From positions 124,001 to 188,000 of the forward strand of contig NZ_BCQM01000004.1 in NCBI RefSeq assembly GCF_001552075.1: DNA of 64,000 nt, read 5' to 3'. The translations under genes were made by a program, and so were the position numbers. Every line of letters begins with the position of its first letter. The first letter of the stretch is position 1. The notes beneath the pieces were generated by a model that searched no databases, was not told the DNA's origin, and worked only from the letters and a program-made list of their open reading frames with translations. Below are positions 54,433-62,915 of this stretch, piece by piece. This stretch comes from Arthrobacter luteolus NBRC 107841 (lineage in GTDB: Bacteria > Actinomycetota > Actinomycetes > Actinomycetales > Micrococcaceae).

Positions 54433-55262
54433 GCAGCACCGAGGTTCTCGCGGCGTCTGGGCACCCATCCAGGACGGGGTGCACTGTCCAGTAGCTGGCG
54501 CGTGTAAGGATGCTGTGGGGCGTCAAGCACCTCGGCAGCCCGTCCGTGTTCAACAACGGCACCATGCTGCATCACCATCACCGTATCTGCCACCTGCCGC
54601 GCGACTGCGAGGTCGTGGGTAATGAACAGGTACGTCAGCTGCTTCTCCACGCGAAGCCTCTCCAGCAGGGACAGTATCTGCGCCTGCACCGTTACATCCA
54701 GTGCTGAAACGGCCTCGTCCAGGACAATGACGCTGGGTGAAGCCGCCAGGGCACGCGCGATCGCGACGCGCTGTTTCTGTCCGCCGGAAAGCTCATCGGG
54801 CAGAGCGCCCGCATGCCCAGGTTCCAGCCCAACTTCGCTGAACAGCGCGAGACACTTCTGCCGCCGGGCACGGGCATCCAAATCAGAGTGAGCCTGAAGG
54901 ATCTCGGTGATGGCGGTCGACACTGGAAGCCTGCGGTTGAGGCTTCCCTGCGGGTCCTGGAACACCATCTGGATGTTTTTCGAGCGCCGGCGCCTGATCC
55001 GGCGGCTGGAACCGGCGGTAACTTCGGCTCCGTCGAGCAGGATGGAGCCGCTGTCCGCCGACTCAAGACCGACCAGCATCCTCGCCACAGTGGTTTTGCC
55101 GGACCCGGATTCCCCGACCACGGCCAGGCAGGTGCCGCGTTCAATGCTGAAGCTGACGTCCTTGACTGCCTGAACGGTCCTGCGGGCTTTACCCGCTCCA
55201 GTTGTAAAGGACCGGTTCAGGTTCCGGACGGCCACGATGGCCTCGGACAGCTGGGAGCTCAT
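54429..55262 (-). CDS. Oligopeptide/dipeptide-type ABC transporter ATPase (DppF-like)
   Basis: A 277-aa cytosolic ATPase. Walker A GESGSGKTTVARMLVG, signature LSGGQKQRVAIARAL, Walker B SVIVLDEAVSALD and the switch FITHDLAVARQVAD are present. The C-terminal YTRQLLDSAP is the Dpp/Opp type. It overlaps both neighbours by 4 bp. It is the second of two ATPases in the importer. Confidence 0.93.
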   Translation of the reverse strand: MSSQLSEAIVAVRNLNRSFTTGAGKARRTVQAVKDVSFSIERGTCLAVVGESGSGKTTVARMLVGLESADSGSILLDGAEVTAGSSRRIRRRRSKNIQMVFQDPQGSLNRRLPVSTAITEILQAHSDLDARARRQKCLALFSEVGLEPGHAGALPDELSGGQKQRVAIARALAASPSVIVLDEAVSALDVTVQAQILSLLERLRVEKQLTYLFITHDLAVARQVADTVMVMQHGAVVEHGRAAEVLDAPQHPYTRQLLDSAPRPGWVPRRRENLGAA

Positions 55263-56080
55263 TTATCTGCCTCCGAAGTGGCGGCCGGATATCCGGCGCG
55301 GTGCGTCAGGCTGGGCTTGGAAGCGACCAGCATCTGTGTGTACTCATGCTGAGGTGAATTCAGCACCTGTTCCGCCGGCCCCGATTCAACGATCCGTCCG
55401 CGCTGCATCACGGCGATGCGTTCACAGGCCGCTGCAGCCAGATCGAGGTCGTGGGTCACGAAAATCATGGCCATTCCGGCGTCCCTCCGGGCGTCGTTCA
55501 GGATTGCAATAACATCCGATTGGGTGGTTACGTCCAAGGCGGTAGTCGGCTCGTCAGCCAGCAGCAGGGAGCTGCCCCGTGCCACTGATCCGGCGATCAC
55601 CACGCGCTGGAGCATGCCGCCGGAGAGCTGGTGCGGATAGGCGCGCAGGCACCGCTCTGGATCGTGGATCCCGACGTCGGACAGAAGTCCGCGGGCAGTG
55701 GAACGCGCCTCCGCGACGCTGGTGCGCGGCCGGGCGGCCTGGATGCCTTCGATAAGGAAACGCTCGACCCGCAGGACGGGGTTCAGTGCCGCCATCGGGT
55801 TCTGCGAAATCATGGAGACCTCAGCTGCCCGGAAGCGGCGCAGCTCTTCGCGGGAAAAGCGGCCAACTTCGGCGCCATTAAACCTGACTAAGCCTGAGGA
55901 CTGACCGCCTTCGGGCAGAGTCCGCAGGATACTTCGGAGCGTCATGGATTTGCCGGAACCCGATTCACCGACAAGCCCCACAGACTCGCCCGAAGCAACG
56001 GCGAGATTGATGTCCTGCAGCAGTGTCTTGGCCTCCGGCCCCGCGCCGATGCGCAGGCCGACGTTTTCGAGCTGGAGCAT
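55259..56080 (-). CDS. Oligopeptide/dipeptide-type ABC transporter ATPase (DppD-like)
   Basis: A 273-aa ATPase with Walker A GESGSGKSMTLRSIL, signature LSGGMLQRVVIAGSVARG, Walker B SLLLADEPTTALD and FVTHDLDLAAAACER. The MISQNPMAALNPVLRV segment is the DppD type. The signature helix has GSVA where the partner has RALA, a small oddity. It overlaps the permease gene by one base and the partner ATPase gene by 4 bp. Confidence 0.93.
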   Translation of the reverse strand: MLQLENVGLRIGAGPEAKTLLQDINLAVASGESVGLVGESGSGKSMTLRSILRTLPEGGQSSGLVRFNGAEVGRFSREELRRFRAAEVSMISQNPMAALNPVLRVERFLIEGIQAARPRTSVAEARSTARGLLSDVGIHDPERCLRAYPHQLSGGMLQRVVIAGSVARGSSLLLADEPTTALDVTTQSDVIAILNDARRDAGMAMIFVTHDLDLAAAACERIAVMQRGRIVESGPAEQVLNSPQHEYTQMLVASKPSLTHRAGYPAATSEADK

Positions 56081-56973
56081 TATGCCCTCCCTGCGGCACG
56101 ACGGCCGCCCAGCTGCTCGCCCAGGTAGCCCAGTGCGGCCACGGTCAGGACGATGCAGGTGCCTGCGTAGATGCTCTCCTGCGGATAACCGGCCAGCAGC
56201 GAAGCTTGCCCGGAGGAGACCATAAGTCCCCAGTCTGCATCGGGCGGCTGAACACCGAAACCAAGATAAGACAGGGCAGCAAGGTCGATCATGGCGTAGC
56301 CGAAGTTGATGCTGGCGCCAGTGAGGATCTGCTGCTTGACGTTTGGCAGCAGGTGCCGAAACGTGATGACAAGCCCGGATATGCCTTGCAGTTCCGCGGA
56401 GCGGACATACCCCAGGTTCCGCTCGCGCAAAGCCACGCTCCGGATGACCCGGGCCGTGTAGGGCGCGAAACCGATGCTTAGAGCCACCACGGCAGTTTCG
56501 ACCCGGGCACCGAAGATTGCCACCGCCAGGACGGCCAGCAGCAGATTCGGGAAAGCAAAGAGGAAGTCCAGGAAGCGGGTAATCACCCCGTCAACGCGGC
56601 CGCCGAACCAGACAGCTACGAGGGCCAGACTGCCACCGAAAAGGACCGTCAAAGCTGCGACAGCCAAGGCGGCGAGAATGGTGGACCGTGCACCTGTTGC
56701 CAGCCGGGCGAAGAGATCACGCCCGGCCTGGTCCGTGCCCAGCCAGTGCTCGACGCCGGGAGCCAGATACCGTTCGACGATGTTCCCTTCGGTGGGATCA
56801 AAGGGAGTGATGAGCGGTCCGACGACGGCGAGCAGAGCCACCAGCACCAGCCAGCCCAGGCAGATCCGCGCCAGTGGGCCGTCGAGTCCCTTGCGGCGGC
56901 CGGCGGCCTTCCGTTCCTTCCGGTTCCTGCCAGTTACTTCAGGGGTCCGCTCCGAAGCGGGGACGCGGCTCAT
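56080..56973 (-). CDS. Oligopeptide/dipeptide-type ABC transporter permease (DppC-like)
   Basis: A 297-aa membrane permease with the N-terminal DppC extension and HWLGTDQAGRDLFARLATGAR, the OppC/DppC landmark, then about six helices and the EAA loop (LRERNLGYVRSAELQGISG). I place the start at ATG 56973, a 4-bp overlap with the other permease gene. The longer open frame upstream is the antisense-like shadow of that gene. Confidence 0.93.
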   Translation of the reverse strand: MSRVPASERTPEVTGRNRKERKAAGRRKGLDGPLARICLGWLVLVALLAVVGPLITPFDPTEGNIVERYLAPGVEHWLGTDQAGRDLFARLATGARSTILAALAVAALTVLFGGSLALVAVWFGGRVDGVITRFLDFLFAFPNLLLAVLAVAIFGARVETAVVALSIGFAPYTARVIRSVALRERNLGYVRSAELQGISGLVITFRHLLPNVKQQILTGASINFGYAMIDLAALSYLGFGVQPPDADWGLMVSSGQASLLAGYPQESIYAGTCIVLTVAALGYLGEQLGGRRAAGRA

Positions 56974-57917
56974 GCTGCCGCTCCCAGCCGGACACGGGGG
57001 TCGATAACTGCGTACAAAAGATCGACCATCAGGTTGATGACGCCAAATGCCACCACCATAATCAGGGCAACTGCCTGGACCACGGCGAAATCCTTCTGCT
57101 GTATTGCGGTGACCAGCAGGGCGCCGATCCCGTCTAGCGTGAATACTGACTCCACTACGAACGCGCCGGCCAGCAGTCCGGCAATGTGCACGCCCGAGAC
57201 AGTGGTAACCGGCAACAGGGAGTTGCGGATCACGTGCCGCGGAACAACTATCCGTTCCGGAACGCCGCGCGACCGCGCGGTTTGGGCGTGCTCTGACTGG
57301 CGCTCCTCGCGCACCGCCGTGCGCGTTATGCGGGCGACTACGGCGATAGAAGGAAGTGCCAGTGCCAGGGCTGGAAGCGTCAGATGGGTGATGCGCCCTG
57401 CGATTCCCTCCCCACTCCCCGAGCCGAAGACGGGAAACCACCCCAACTGGACACTGAACAGACTCATCAGCAGCAGCCCGGCGAAGAAAGTCGGCACAGC
57501 AAACCCGAGGTTTGAGGCGAAAAGTACGGTGTTGTCCAGCGCCCCAGGCCGCAGTCCGGCCAGCGCGCCGAGGCCGACGCCGAGGAGGACGATCAGCACC
57601 GCAGCGAAGACGGTCAGCCAGATTGTCGTGGGCAGGCGGCTGGCCAGCAGGTCCGCGACTTCCTGCCGATTGGCCAGCGACTGGCCAAAGTTCCCCTGCA
57701 GGGCGTTGCCGACCCAAGAGAAATACCGGACAAGGAACGGATCATCGAGGTTGTACTGCTCGCGGATGGAGGCTAGTACTTCTGCGCTGACGGTCCGTCC
57801 TTGCACCAGGAACTGCTCGGGGCTTCCTGGTGCAAGGTACAGGCCGCCGAAAACCGCAAAACTCGACGCAAGGACAATACCGATCAGAGCGAGGAGGCGT
57901 TTGGCGATGTAGGTCAT
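56970..57917 (-). CDS. Oligopeptide/dipeptide-type ABC transporter permease (DppB-like)
   Basis: A 315-aa membrane permease. It has the N-terminal helix (IAKRLLALIGIVLASSFAVFGG), LAPGSPEQFL, the FSVQLGWFP motif before the fourth helix, and an EAA loop (REERQSEHAQTARSRGVPE), all DppB-like. It lies 9 bp downstream of the binding-protein gene and overlaps the DppC-like gene by 4 bp. Confidence 0.94.
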   Translation of the reverse strand: MTYIAKRLLALIGIVLASSFAVFGGLYLAPGSPEQFLVQGRTVSAEVLASIREQYNLDDPFLVRYFSWVGNALQGNFGQSLANRQEVADLLASRLPTTIWLTVFAAVLIVLLGVGLGALAGLRPGALDNTVLFASNLGFAVPTFFAGLLLMSLFSVQLGWFPVFGSGSGEGIAGRITHLTLPALALALPSIAVVARITRTAVREERQSEHAQTARSRGVPERIVVPRHVIRNSLLPVTTVSGVHIAGLLAGAFVVESVFTLDGIGALLVTAIQQKDFAVVQAVALIMVVAFGVINLMVDLLYAVIDPRVRLGAAA

Positions 57918-57926
57918 GGAACCTGG

Positions 57927-59576
57927 TTACTCCGCCGCGCCGAGGTCCGCAGCCCACGGGTAGTAGAGGTATGCGAAGGACGCCGGTACACCCGTGACCC
58001 GGTCGCTGATAAAGAGGCGGACGGCAGGATCAACAATGGGCAGCCAGGGCATATCCTGCATCGCCAGTGCTTCGAGCTCTGCCGTCAACTCCGCGCGCTC
58101 CGTCTCGGATGCGGTGGTCTGGGCCTTATCCAGGAGTGCCTCTACCTCGGGGTTCGAGTAGCCGGAGAAGTTCTGCGATCCGCCGTCCTGGACGATCGTG
58201 CGGAGGAAGACCAACGGATCGGGAACGTCCATGTAGTTCGTTGTAACGAACGCGCCGTGCCCCGCACGTGCCTCTGCATCGGAGAAGAACGCACCAAACT
58301 GTGCGCTCGGAACGCCCTGGGGCTGGACATCCAATCCGATTTCCTTCCCCGCCCGGGCGAGTTCGGAAATCATGTCAGCGTAGTAGGAGCGCTCGCTGGG
58401 ATAGACGATGGTAATGGTTTCTGAAAGATCGGCTTTGGCTTCGGCCAGGATTTCCTTGGCCTTGGCAACGTCTGCTTCCGCTCCGGGGAGTTCGGCGCGG
58501 GCAGCGGAGAAAATGTCATTTGCGTAGGACCAGCCGCCGTCCGGAACCAGGGACACCGCCGGACGTGCAGTGCCTTCGAAGACCGTGGCGGACAGGGCGT
58601 CCTGGTCCGTCGCGGTCCACAGCGCCCGGCGGACTGCCGGGTCACCCAGCGGACCGTCACCGGTGGCGATAATGGCGAGCATCTGCAGGGACTTGCCCAG
58701 CACCAGCTGTCCGTTCTCAGCCTGCTCAAGTTGTGACACGGCGCTCAGCGGAACGTCATAAGAGCCGTCGATGGCACCGGATACCAGTGCGTTGCTGATT
58801 GCTGCGGGATCAACGATGAACTGGATTTCGAGTTTGGCGACCTTGGGGATGCGGTCGGTGTTCCAGTATGCCTCGTTCTTCGCGAGCGTGATGCTCTGGC
58901 CGCTGTTCCAATCCGCTACCGAGAACGGGCCGGTGCACATCACCCCGCCCTGCGGAGTTCCGTAGGCTTCGCCGGTGGCCTTGCGGTGTTCCTCGCTGAC
59001 AACCACACCCATGGGAGTTGCCATGTAGGAGTTGAACGTCCAGTCAGCAGTCTTGAGCGTGACGGTGACTTCGGTCTCCGCTGTCGCCTCGATGGAAGCG
59101 ATGTTCCCACTCACTGCGTCGGACGACCAGTAGCTTCCCTCCTCGGGGTCAACGTGGCGATTCAGGCTGTAGACCACGTCCTGGGCAGTCATGGGGGAGC
59201 CATCCCAGAACGTAACGCCCTGCCGCAGCTGGTAGACGTAGGTCTGCCCGTCCTGCGTCTCGAAGGACTCAGCCAGATTCGGGGCAACCGAGTAGTCCGG
59301 CTGGATCATCATGAGGCCTTCGCAGATGTTTGCGACGACGGTGTTCTCCGGATAGTTGAACGCCAGGATGGGATCGAGGGACGCGGGTTCGCCAAAGGGC
59401 AGGTTCCAGGTAGCCGACTCCAGTTCGCCGACGGCGGCCGGCGTGGTTACGGCCAGTTCGGCCAAGCGGTCCTCATCTCCGGCAGCGGCCTGTCCGCCGC
59501 CGGATCCACCGCTGCAGGACGTTATGGCAAGCGTCAACGTCAGTGCCAGCGACGAGGTCAGTACACCTTTTTTCAT
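57927..59576 (-). CDS. ABC transporter substrate-binding lipoprotein, SBP family 5
   Basis: Captures the ligand outside the membrane for the Dpp-like importer. The 549-aa precursor has a lipoprotein signal (MKKGVLTSSLALTLTLAITSC) and the family-5 features YVYQLRQGVTFWDGSPMTAQDVVYSL and AKNEAYWN. Family 5 proteins bind peptides, oligosaccharides or other ligands, so substrate identity is open. It is the first gene of the operon, with AGGAAAAGGG before ATG 59576, and is divergent from the LacI-type regulator. Confidence 0.94.
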   Translation of the reverse strand: MKKGVLTSSLALTLTLAITSCSGGSGGGQAAAGDEDRLAELAVTTPAAVGELESATWNLPFGEPASLDPILAFNYPENTVVANICEGLMMIQPDYSVAPNLAESFETQDGQTYVYQLRQGVTFWDGSPMTAQDVVYSLNRHVDPEEGSYWSSDAVSGNIASIEATAETEVTVTLKTADWTFNSYMATPMGVVVSEEHRKATGEAYGTPQGGVMCTGPFSVADWNSGQSITLAKNEAYWNTDRIPKVAKLEIQFIVDPAAISNALVSGAIDGSYDVPLSAVSQLEQAENGQLVLGKSLQMLAIIATGDGPLGDPAVRRALWTATDQDALSATVFEGTARPAVSLVPDGGWSYANDIFSAARAELPGAEADVAKAKEILAEAKADLSETITIVYPSERSYYADMISELARAGKEIGLDVQPQGVPSAQFGAFFSDAEARAGHGAFVTTNYMDVPDPLVFLRTIVQDGGSQNFSGYSNPEVEALLDKAQTTASETERAELTAELEALAMQDMPWLPIVDPAVRLFISDRVTGVPASFAYLYYPWAADLGAAE

Positions 59577-59645
59577 GTCTACCCTTTTCCTAGATCAAGC
59601 TAAGACGAGCCTTGACGCGCCCGTATAGATTCGTAATCTAGGTGT

Positions 59646-59659
59646 ATAAAACGTTTTAT
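59646..59659. promoter_or_regulatory. LacI-type palindromic operator
   Basis: ATAAAACGTTTTAT is a perfect 14-bp palindrome with the central CG typical of LacI/GalR operators. It sits in the gap between the binding-protein gene and the LacI-type gene, 60-70 bp from each start, so it can control both. Confidence 0.75.
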
Positions 59660-59719
59660 GTACCGCTAGGCCGGTTCCGATGCCGAACCGTTACCAACTG
59701 CCGTCAGATTGGAGAAACA

Positions 59720-60727
59720 TTGCCGTCCAGAATCACCATCCGTGACGTGGCGCGTGCTGCCGGGGTATCCATCACCGCGGTGTCACACGCACTCAATGGC
59801 AAAGGAACCCTCTCGGCGGCTACCCGGAAACGGATCAGCGAAGCGGCGGACCGCCTGGGCTACCAGCCCGACCCCCTGGCCCGCGGGATGCGGAGCGGGC
59901 CCCTGGGAGTAGTAGGACTGATGCTCCGCCCCCTGGATACGCTCGGCACCTACCGCCCCGCCGGCGTCGACTATTTCACCCGGCTGACCGGCGCGGTTGC
60001 CGTGGAATGCCTGGAGCGGAACCTCAGCGTGATGCTGGTCCGCGATCTCTCCCTGTTGCCCCGCCCGCCACTGGCTCTTGCGCTGGACGGGTACATCATC
60101 GCTGACCCGCTCGAATCGGACCCTGTCCTCGAGCTGCTGCAGGAATCCTCACTGCCCTTCGTGACTGTGGGCAGGGTTCCTGATCGTCCCGGCTTCACGG
60201 ATTGGATCGGCTCCATGGATTCCGAGGAAACCGAACAGGTGCTGGACCGGCTCGAAGCATCCGGTGCGAGCAACATCGCCTTGGTTACCGGGCATGACCA
60301 CAATGCCTGGAACCTGGACTCCACCGCTGCCTATCGGGACTGGGCTGCACGGCGCGGAATGCCTGCCCGAGTGGTGGCACAGCCCGAGGCCGCAGGCACG
60401 GAGGGCGGGAGGAAGGCTGCTGAAGAGCTCCTTGGCAGCGGCGGACCACCCGATGCCATTTACTGCCTCACCGGCAGGCACGCCCGCGGCATCCTGGAGC
60501 AGCTCACGGCCTGCGGCATCGACGTGCCGGGCCAAGTGCAGCTGGTTGCCGGGGCTGATTCTGAGCAGACCCGTTCGTCTCACCCGGCAATCACTGCCAT
60601 CGACCTGGACCCGGAGCTCGTCGCTGCCCACGCGGTGGAGCAACTCGTGTCGCGGGTGATGCTGGGGCTGCCGGCCGAACGCACACCGGTGGCCCCGCAG
60701 CTAATCCTGCGTGAAACAACGCGATAG
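59720..60727 (+). CDS. LacI-family transcriptional regulator
   Basis: A 335-aa repressor. The HTH is canonical (ITIRDVARAAGVSITAVSHALNGKG), then the hinge (RISEAADRLGYQPDPLARGMRSG) and a periplasmic-binding-like ligand domain. I chose TTG 59720 because GGAGA lies just upstream and the HTH follows at once; an upstream GTG 59642 would place the operator inside the gene. It is divergent from the Dpp-like ABC/C45 operon, its likely target. LacI control is unusual for a peptide importer and hints at a sugar-like or other catabolic ligand. Confidence 0.93.
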   Translation: MPSRITIRDVARAAGVSITAVSHALNGKGTLSAATRKRISEAADRLGYQPDPLARGMRSGPLGVVGLMLRPLDTLGTYRPAGVDYFTRLTGAVAVECLERNLSVMLVRDLSLLPRPPLALALDGYIIADPLESDPVLELLQESSLPFVTVGRVPDRPGFTDWIGSMDSEETEQVLDRLEASGASNIALVTGHDHNAWNLDSTAAYRDWAARRGMPARVVAQPEAAGTEGGRKAAEELLGSGGPPDAIYCLTGRHARGILEQLTACGIDVPGQVQLVAGADSEQTRSSHPAITAIDLDPELVAAHAVEQLVSRVMLGLPAERTPVAPQLILRETTR

Positions 60728-60739
60728 TTGACAGACCAG

Positions 60740-61444
60740 CTACGCCGTCCGGTCCACCGCGGCCAGAATCGCCTCGCCCAGGTCCGCCGGCCGGGTGAAC
60801 TGCGGCCAGTGCCCGGTGGGCAGGTCGACGAATTCGACGTCCTTGATCCGGGCCAGTTCCTGGACGAAGGGGTGCCCGTCCGCTACCCACTGCTGCAGCA
60901 CAACGGACGGGAATTCGCAGGCAATCAGCGTGGCCGGCACGTTCCAGCGCCGCTCGTCGGAGAGCTCCTGCGGATCATAGGCCACGGCTGTCGGCTCCGG
61001 GATGGACCGGTCCCGGAACATGGTCCGCAAATCGTCGGTGAGGCCGATGAGATCCGCGGCTTCGAAGAACTGCCAGTCCGGCAGCGGGATCTCCCCGTTC
61101 ACCTCGGGCAGCTGGTCATTGATGACCCCGCCGTCGCTCATCGGGCCTGAGTCCACATACACCGTGTGGGCAATCCGCTCCGGGCGGGCGTCCACCACCC
61201 CGTAGGCAATCGCCCCGCCGCCGGAATGCCCCACCAAGACCAGGGGTCCGTCCAGGTTGTCGACGGCCTGGACAACCGCGTTGATGTGGTCCCGCAGACC
61301 GATGCCGCTGCGGTCCGCGTCCGGAGACTCAAGCCCCGGCAGCGTCAGCGGATGAACCGTGTGCCCCGCGGCAGTGAGCGCAGGCGTGACCGCCGACCAG
61401 GAGGAGCCGTCCAGCCAGAAACCAGGAATAAGGAGAATGTCCAT
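60740..61444 (-). CDS. Alpha/beta hydrolase
   Basis: A 234-aa single-domain esterase-like protein. The oxyanion segment is IPGFWLDGSSW, the nucleophile Ser is in LVGHSGGGAIAYG, and the C-terminal His is in LPTGHWPQFTRP. It resembles the EstC/salicylate-esterase-like alpha/beta hydrolases. The substrate is unknown. I place the start at ATG 61444 (MDILLIPGF). It converges on the LacI gene 12 bp away. Confidence 0.9.
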   Translation of the reverse strand: MDILLIPGFWLDGSSWSAVTPALTAAGHTVHPLTLPGLESPDADRSGIGLRDHINAVVQAVDNLDGPLVLVGHSGGGAIAYGVVDARPERIAHTVYVDSGPMSDGGVINDQLPEVNGEIPLPDWQFFEAADLIGLTDDLRTMFRDRSIPEPTAVAYDPQELSDERRWNVPATLIACEFPSVVLQQWVADGHPFVQELARIKDVEFVDLPTGHWPQFTRPADLGEAILAAVDRTA

Positions 61445-61494
61445 GGGCGGCACCCTATGCCAGCACGGTGGCACTGGCTAGCGGGTGGGCCGGG

Positions 61495-62148
61495 TCAGCC
61501 TGCCTGGAGCCTGTCGATGCCCAACAGCTCGATGTCCTCGCTGCTGCAGCCGGAACCGGCATGGGCAATGGTCAGGGACGCCGTGTCTTCCGGCGGGTAC
61601 ACAAGGAACCCGGACGTGGCCACGAGGCCGCAGGCGTCACCGTAGTTCTCCGGACGGGTTTCCCGCAGGACAGCGGTGGCCGACTGACCCGGTTCCAGGA
61701 CCACCAGGGTCTCCGGTGTGCCCTCCGACCGGACCGCGGGGGCTCCAACCTGGCTGCCGGAGACACTGAGGTAGGAGACGCCGGGGAAGCCCATGGTGGA
61801 GCAGGTTGCCGAGGAGGTGTTGGTCAGCACCAGCGTGCGGTACACGCTGCCTGCCGCGCCGCCGCCGGCTGTGTCCTCAACAGCTCCGGTCAGCTTGTCC
61901 GCCGTGCACAGCGGCACGGTGGACGGAACCCCGGGCTCCAACGAGGCGCTGGGGGCCGCCGTCGCGGTTTCCGACGGCGTGGCGCTCGCCGACGCACTCG
62001 GGGAGGGGCTGGAGGAGCTGGCGGAAGGGGACTCGGCAGCTTCGTTGCTGCTGCCGGAACAGCCGCTGAGCAATACCGAGCCAAGCACTGCCAGGCCAGC
62101 CAGCCGGACGGTCAGGGCCGCCGGGGACTTCGAAACCGTAGTTCTCAT
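61495..62148 (-). CDS. DUF4232-domain lipoprotein
   Basis: A 217-aa exported lipoprotein. Its signal peptide has lipobox LLSGC, followed by a Ser/Pro/Ala-rich spacer and a DUF4232 domain (VPLCTADKLTGAVEDTAGG, RTLVLTNTSSATCSTMGFPGVSYLS) with paired cysteines. Function of the family is unknown; it is common in actinobacteria. AGGGTGA lies 4 nt before ATG 62148. It is 50 bp upstream of the alpha/beta hydrolase gene on the same strand. Confidence 0.88.
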   Translation of the reverse strand: MRTTVSKSPAALTVRLAGLAVLGSVLLSGCSGSSNEAAESPSASSSSPSPSASASATPSETATAAPSASLEPGVPSTVPLCTADKLTGAVEDTAGGGAAGSVYRTLVLTNTSSATCSTMGFPGVSYLSVSGSQVGAPAVRSEGTPETLVVLEPGQSATAVLRETRPENYGDACGLVATSGFLVYPPEDTASLTIAHAGSGCSSEDIELLGIDRLQAG

Positions 62149-62344
62149 GGATTCACCCTGAACCTGCGGCGGGGCCGGGTCAAACCGCACCGCGGGACGC
62201 GTCAGAAGCACACCAGATTGTTACGCAGTGACTGGGCAGTGAATACGCAGTGACTAGGCAGCGAAGTGGAAAGAAGCGCCACGGCATGGACCTCGCAGGG
62301 CACGCACGGCCGCGGCCCGCCGGGAGCTGAGAAACCAGGCGGGA

Positions 62345-62800
62345 TTATTCGTGATGATAGGGACGGCCGCCGGCGATTTCCTGGGCCCGGTAGACCTGTT
62401 CCGCCAGAATCAGCCGCACCAGCTGATGCGGGAAAACCAATGGGGAGAGGGACCAGACGAAGTCCGCGCGGTCATGCACGCCCTGGTCGACGCCGTACGC
62501 ACCGCCGATGATCAGCGTGACGTTGCGTGAGTTGTCCAGCGGTTTCTGCAGCGTTTTGGCCAGCTGCGGGGATGTGATGGCCTTGCCCCGCTCATCGAGC
62601 AGGATCACGTAGTCGCTGCCCAGCTTCGCGAGGAGCCGTTCAGACTCCTCCTTACGCGCGGCGTCGTTCTCCCGGGCGGAGTGCGGAATGGACACCCAGG
62701 ACAGGTCGAAGGGCTTTTTCAGCCGCTTCTCGTAGCGTCGGATGCCGTCAATCACCCAGTCCTCGTGCTTGCGGCCGACCATCAGAACGCGTAATGCCAT
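62345..62800 (-). CDS. rlmH: 23S rRNA (pseudouridine1915-N3)-methyltransferase
   Basis: SPOUT-family methyltransferase that modifies pseudouridine 1915 of 23S rRNA. The 151-aa length is typical. The SAM knot is seen in LIIGGAYGVDQGVHDRADFVWSLSPLVFPHQLVRLILAEQVYRA, with ILLDERGKAITS upstream and a C-terminal PYHHE. I place the start at ATG 62800 (MALRVLMVGRK); the longer frame overlaps the divergent patatin gene and is not coding. Confidence 0.97.
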   Translation of the reverse strand: MALRVLMVGRKHEDWVIDGIRRYEKRLKKPFDLSWVSIPHSARENDAARKEESERLLAKLGSDYVILLDERGKAITSPQLAKTLQKPLDNSRNVTLIIGGAYGVDQGVHDRADFVWSLSPLVFPHQLVRLILAEQVYRAQEIAGGRPYHHE

Positions 62801-62915
62801 GACCCTATTCAATACCGGGCACGTCCTGTGCCGAAATGAACCCGGCGGCTGCCGCTCGGCGCTGCGCCGGTCTAGACTCCCGGCAGTGGTGCCGAGAGCT
62901 GAAGGAGCGCGGAAC

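Noticed and set aside
56974-57717. Fusion of the DppC-like permease with a long upstream frame
   Set aside because: The upstream part is an out-of-frame shadow of the DppB-like gene; ATG 56973 gives the usual DppC length and a 4-bp overlap.
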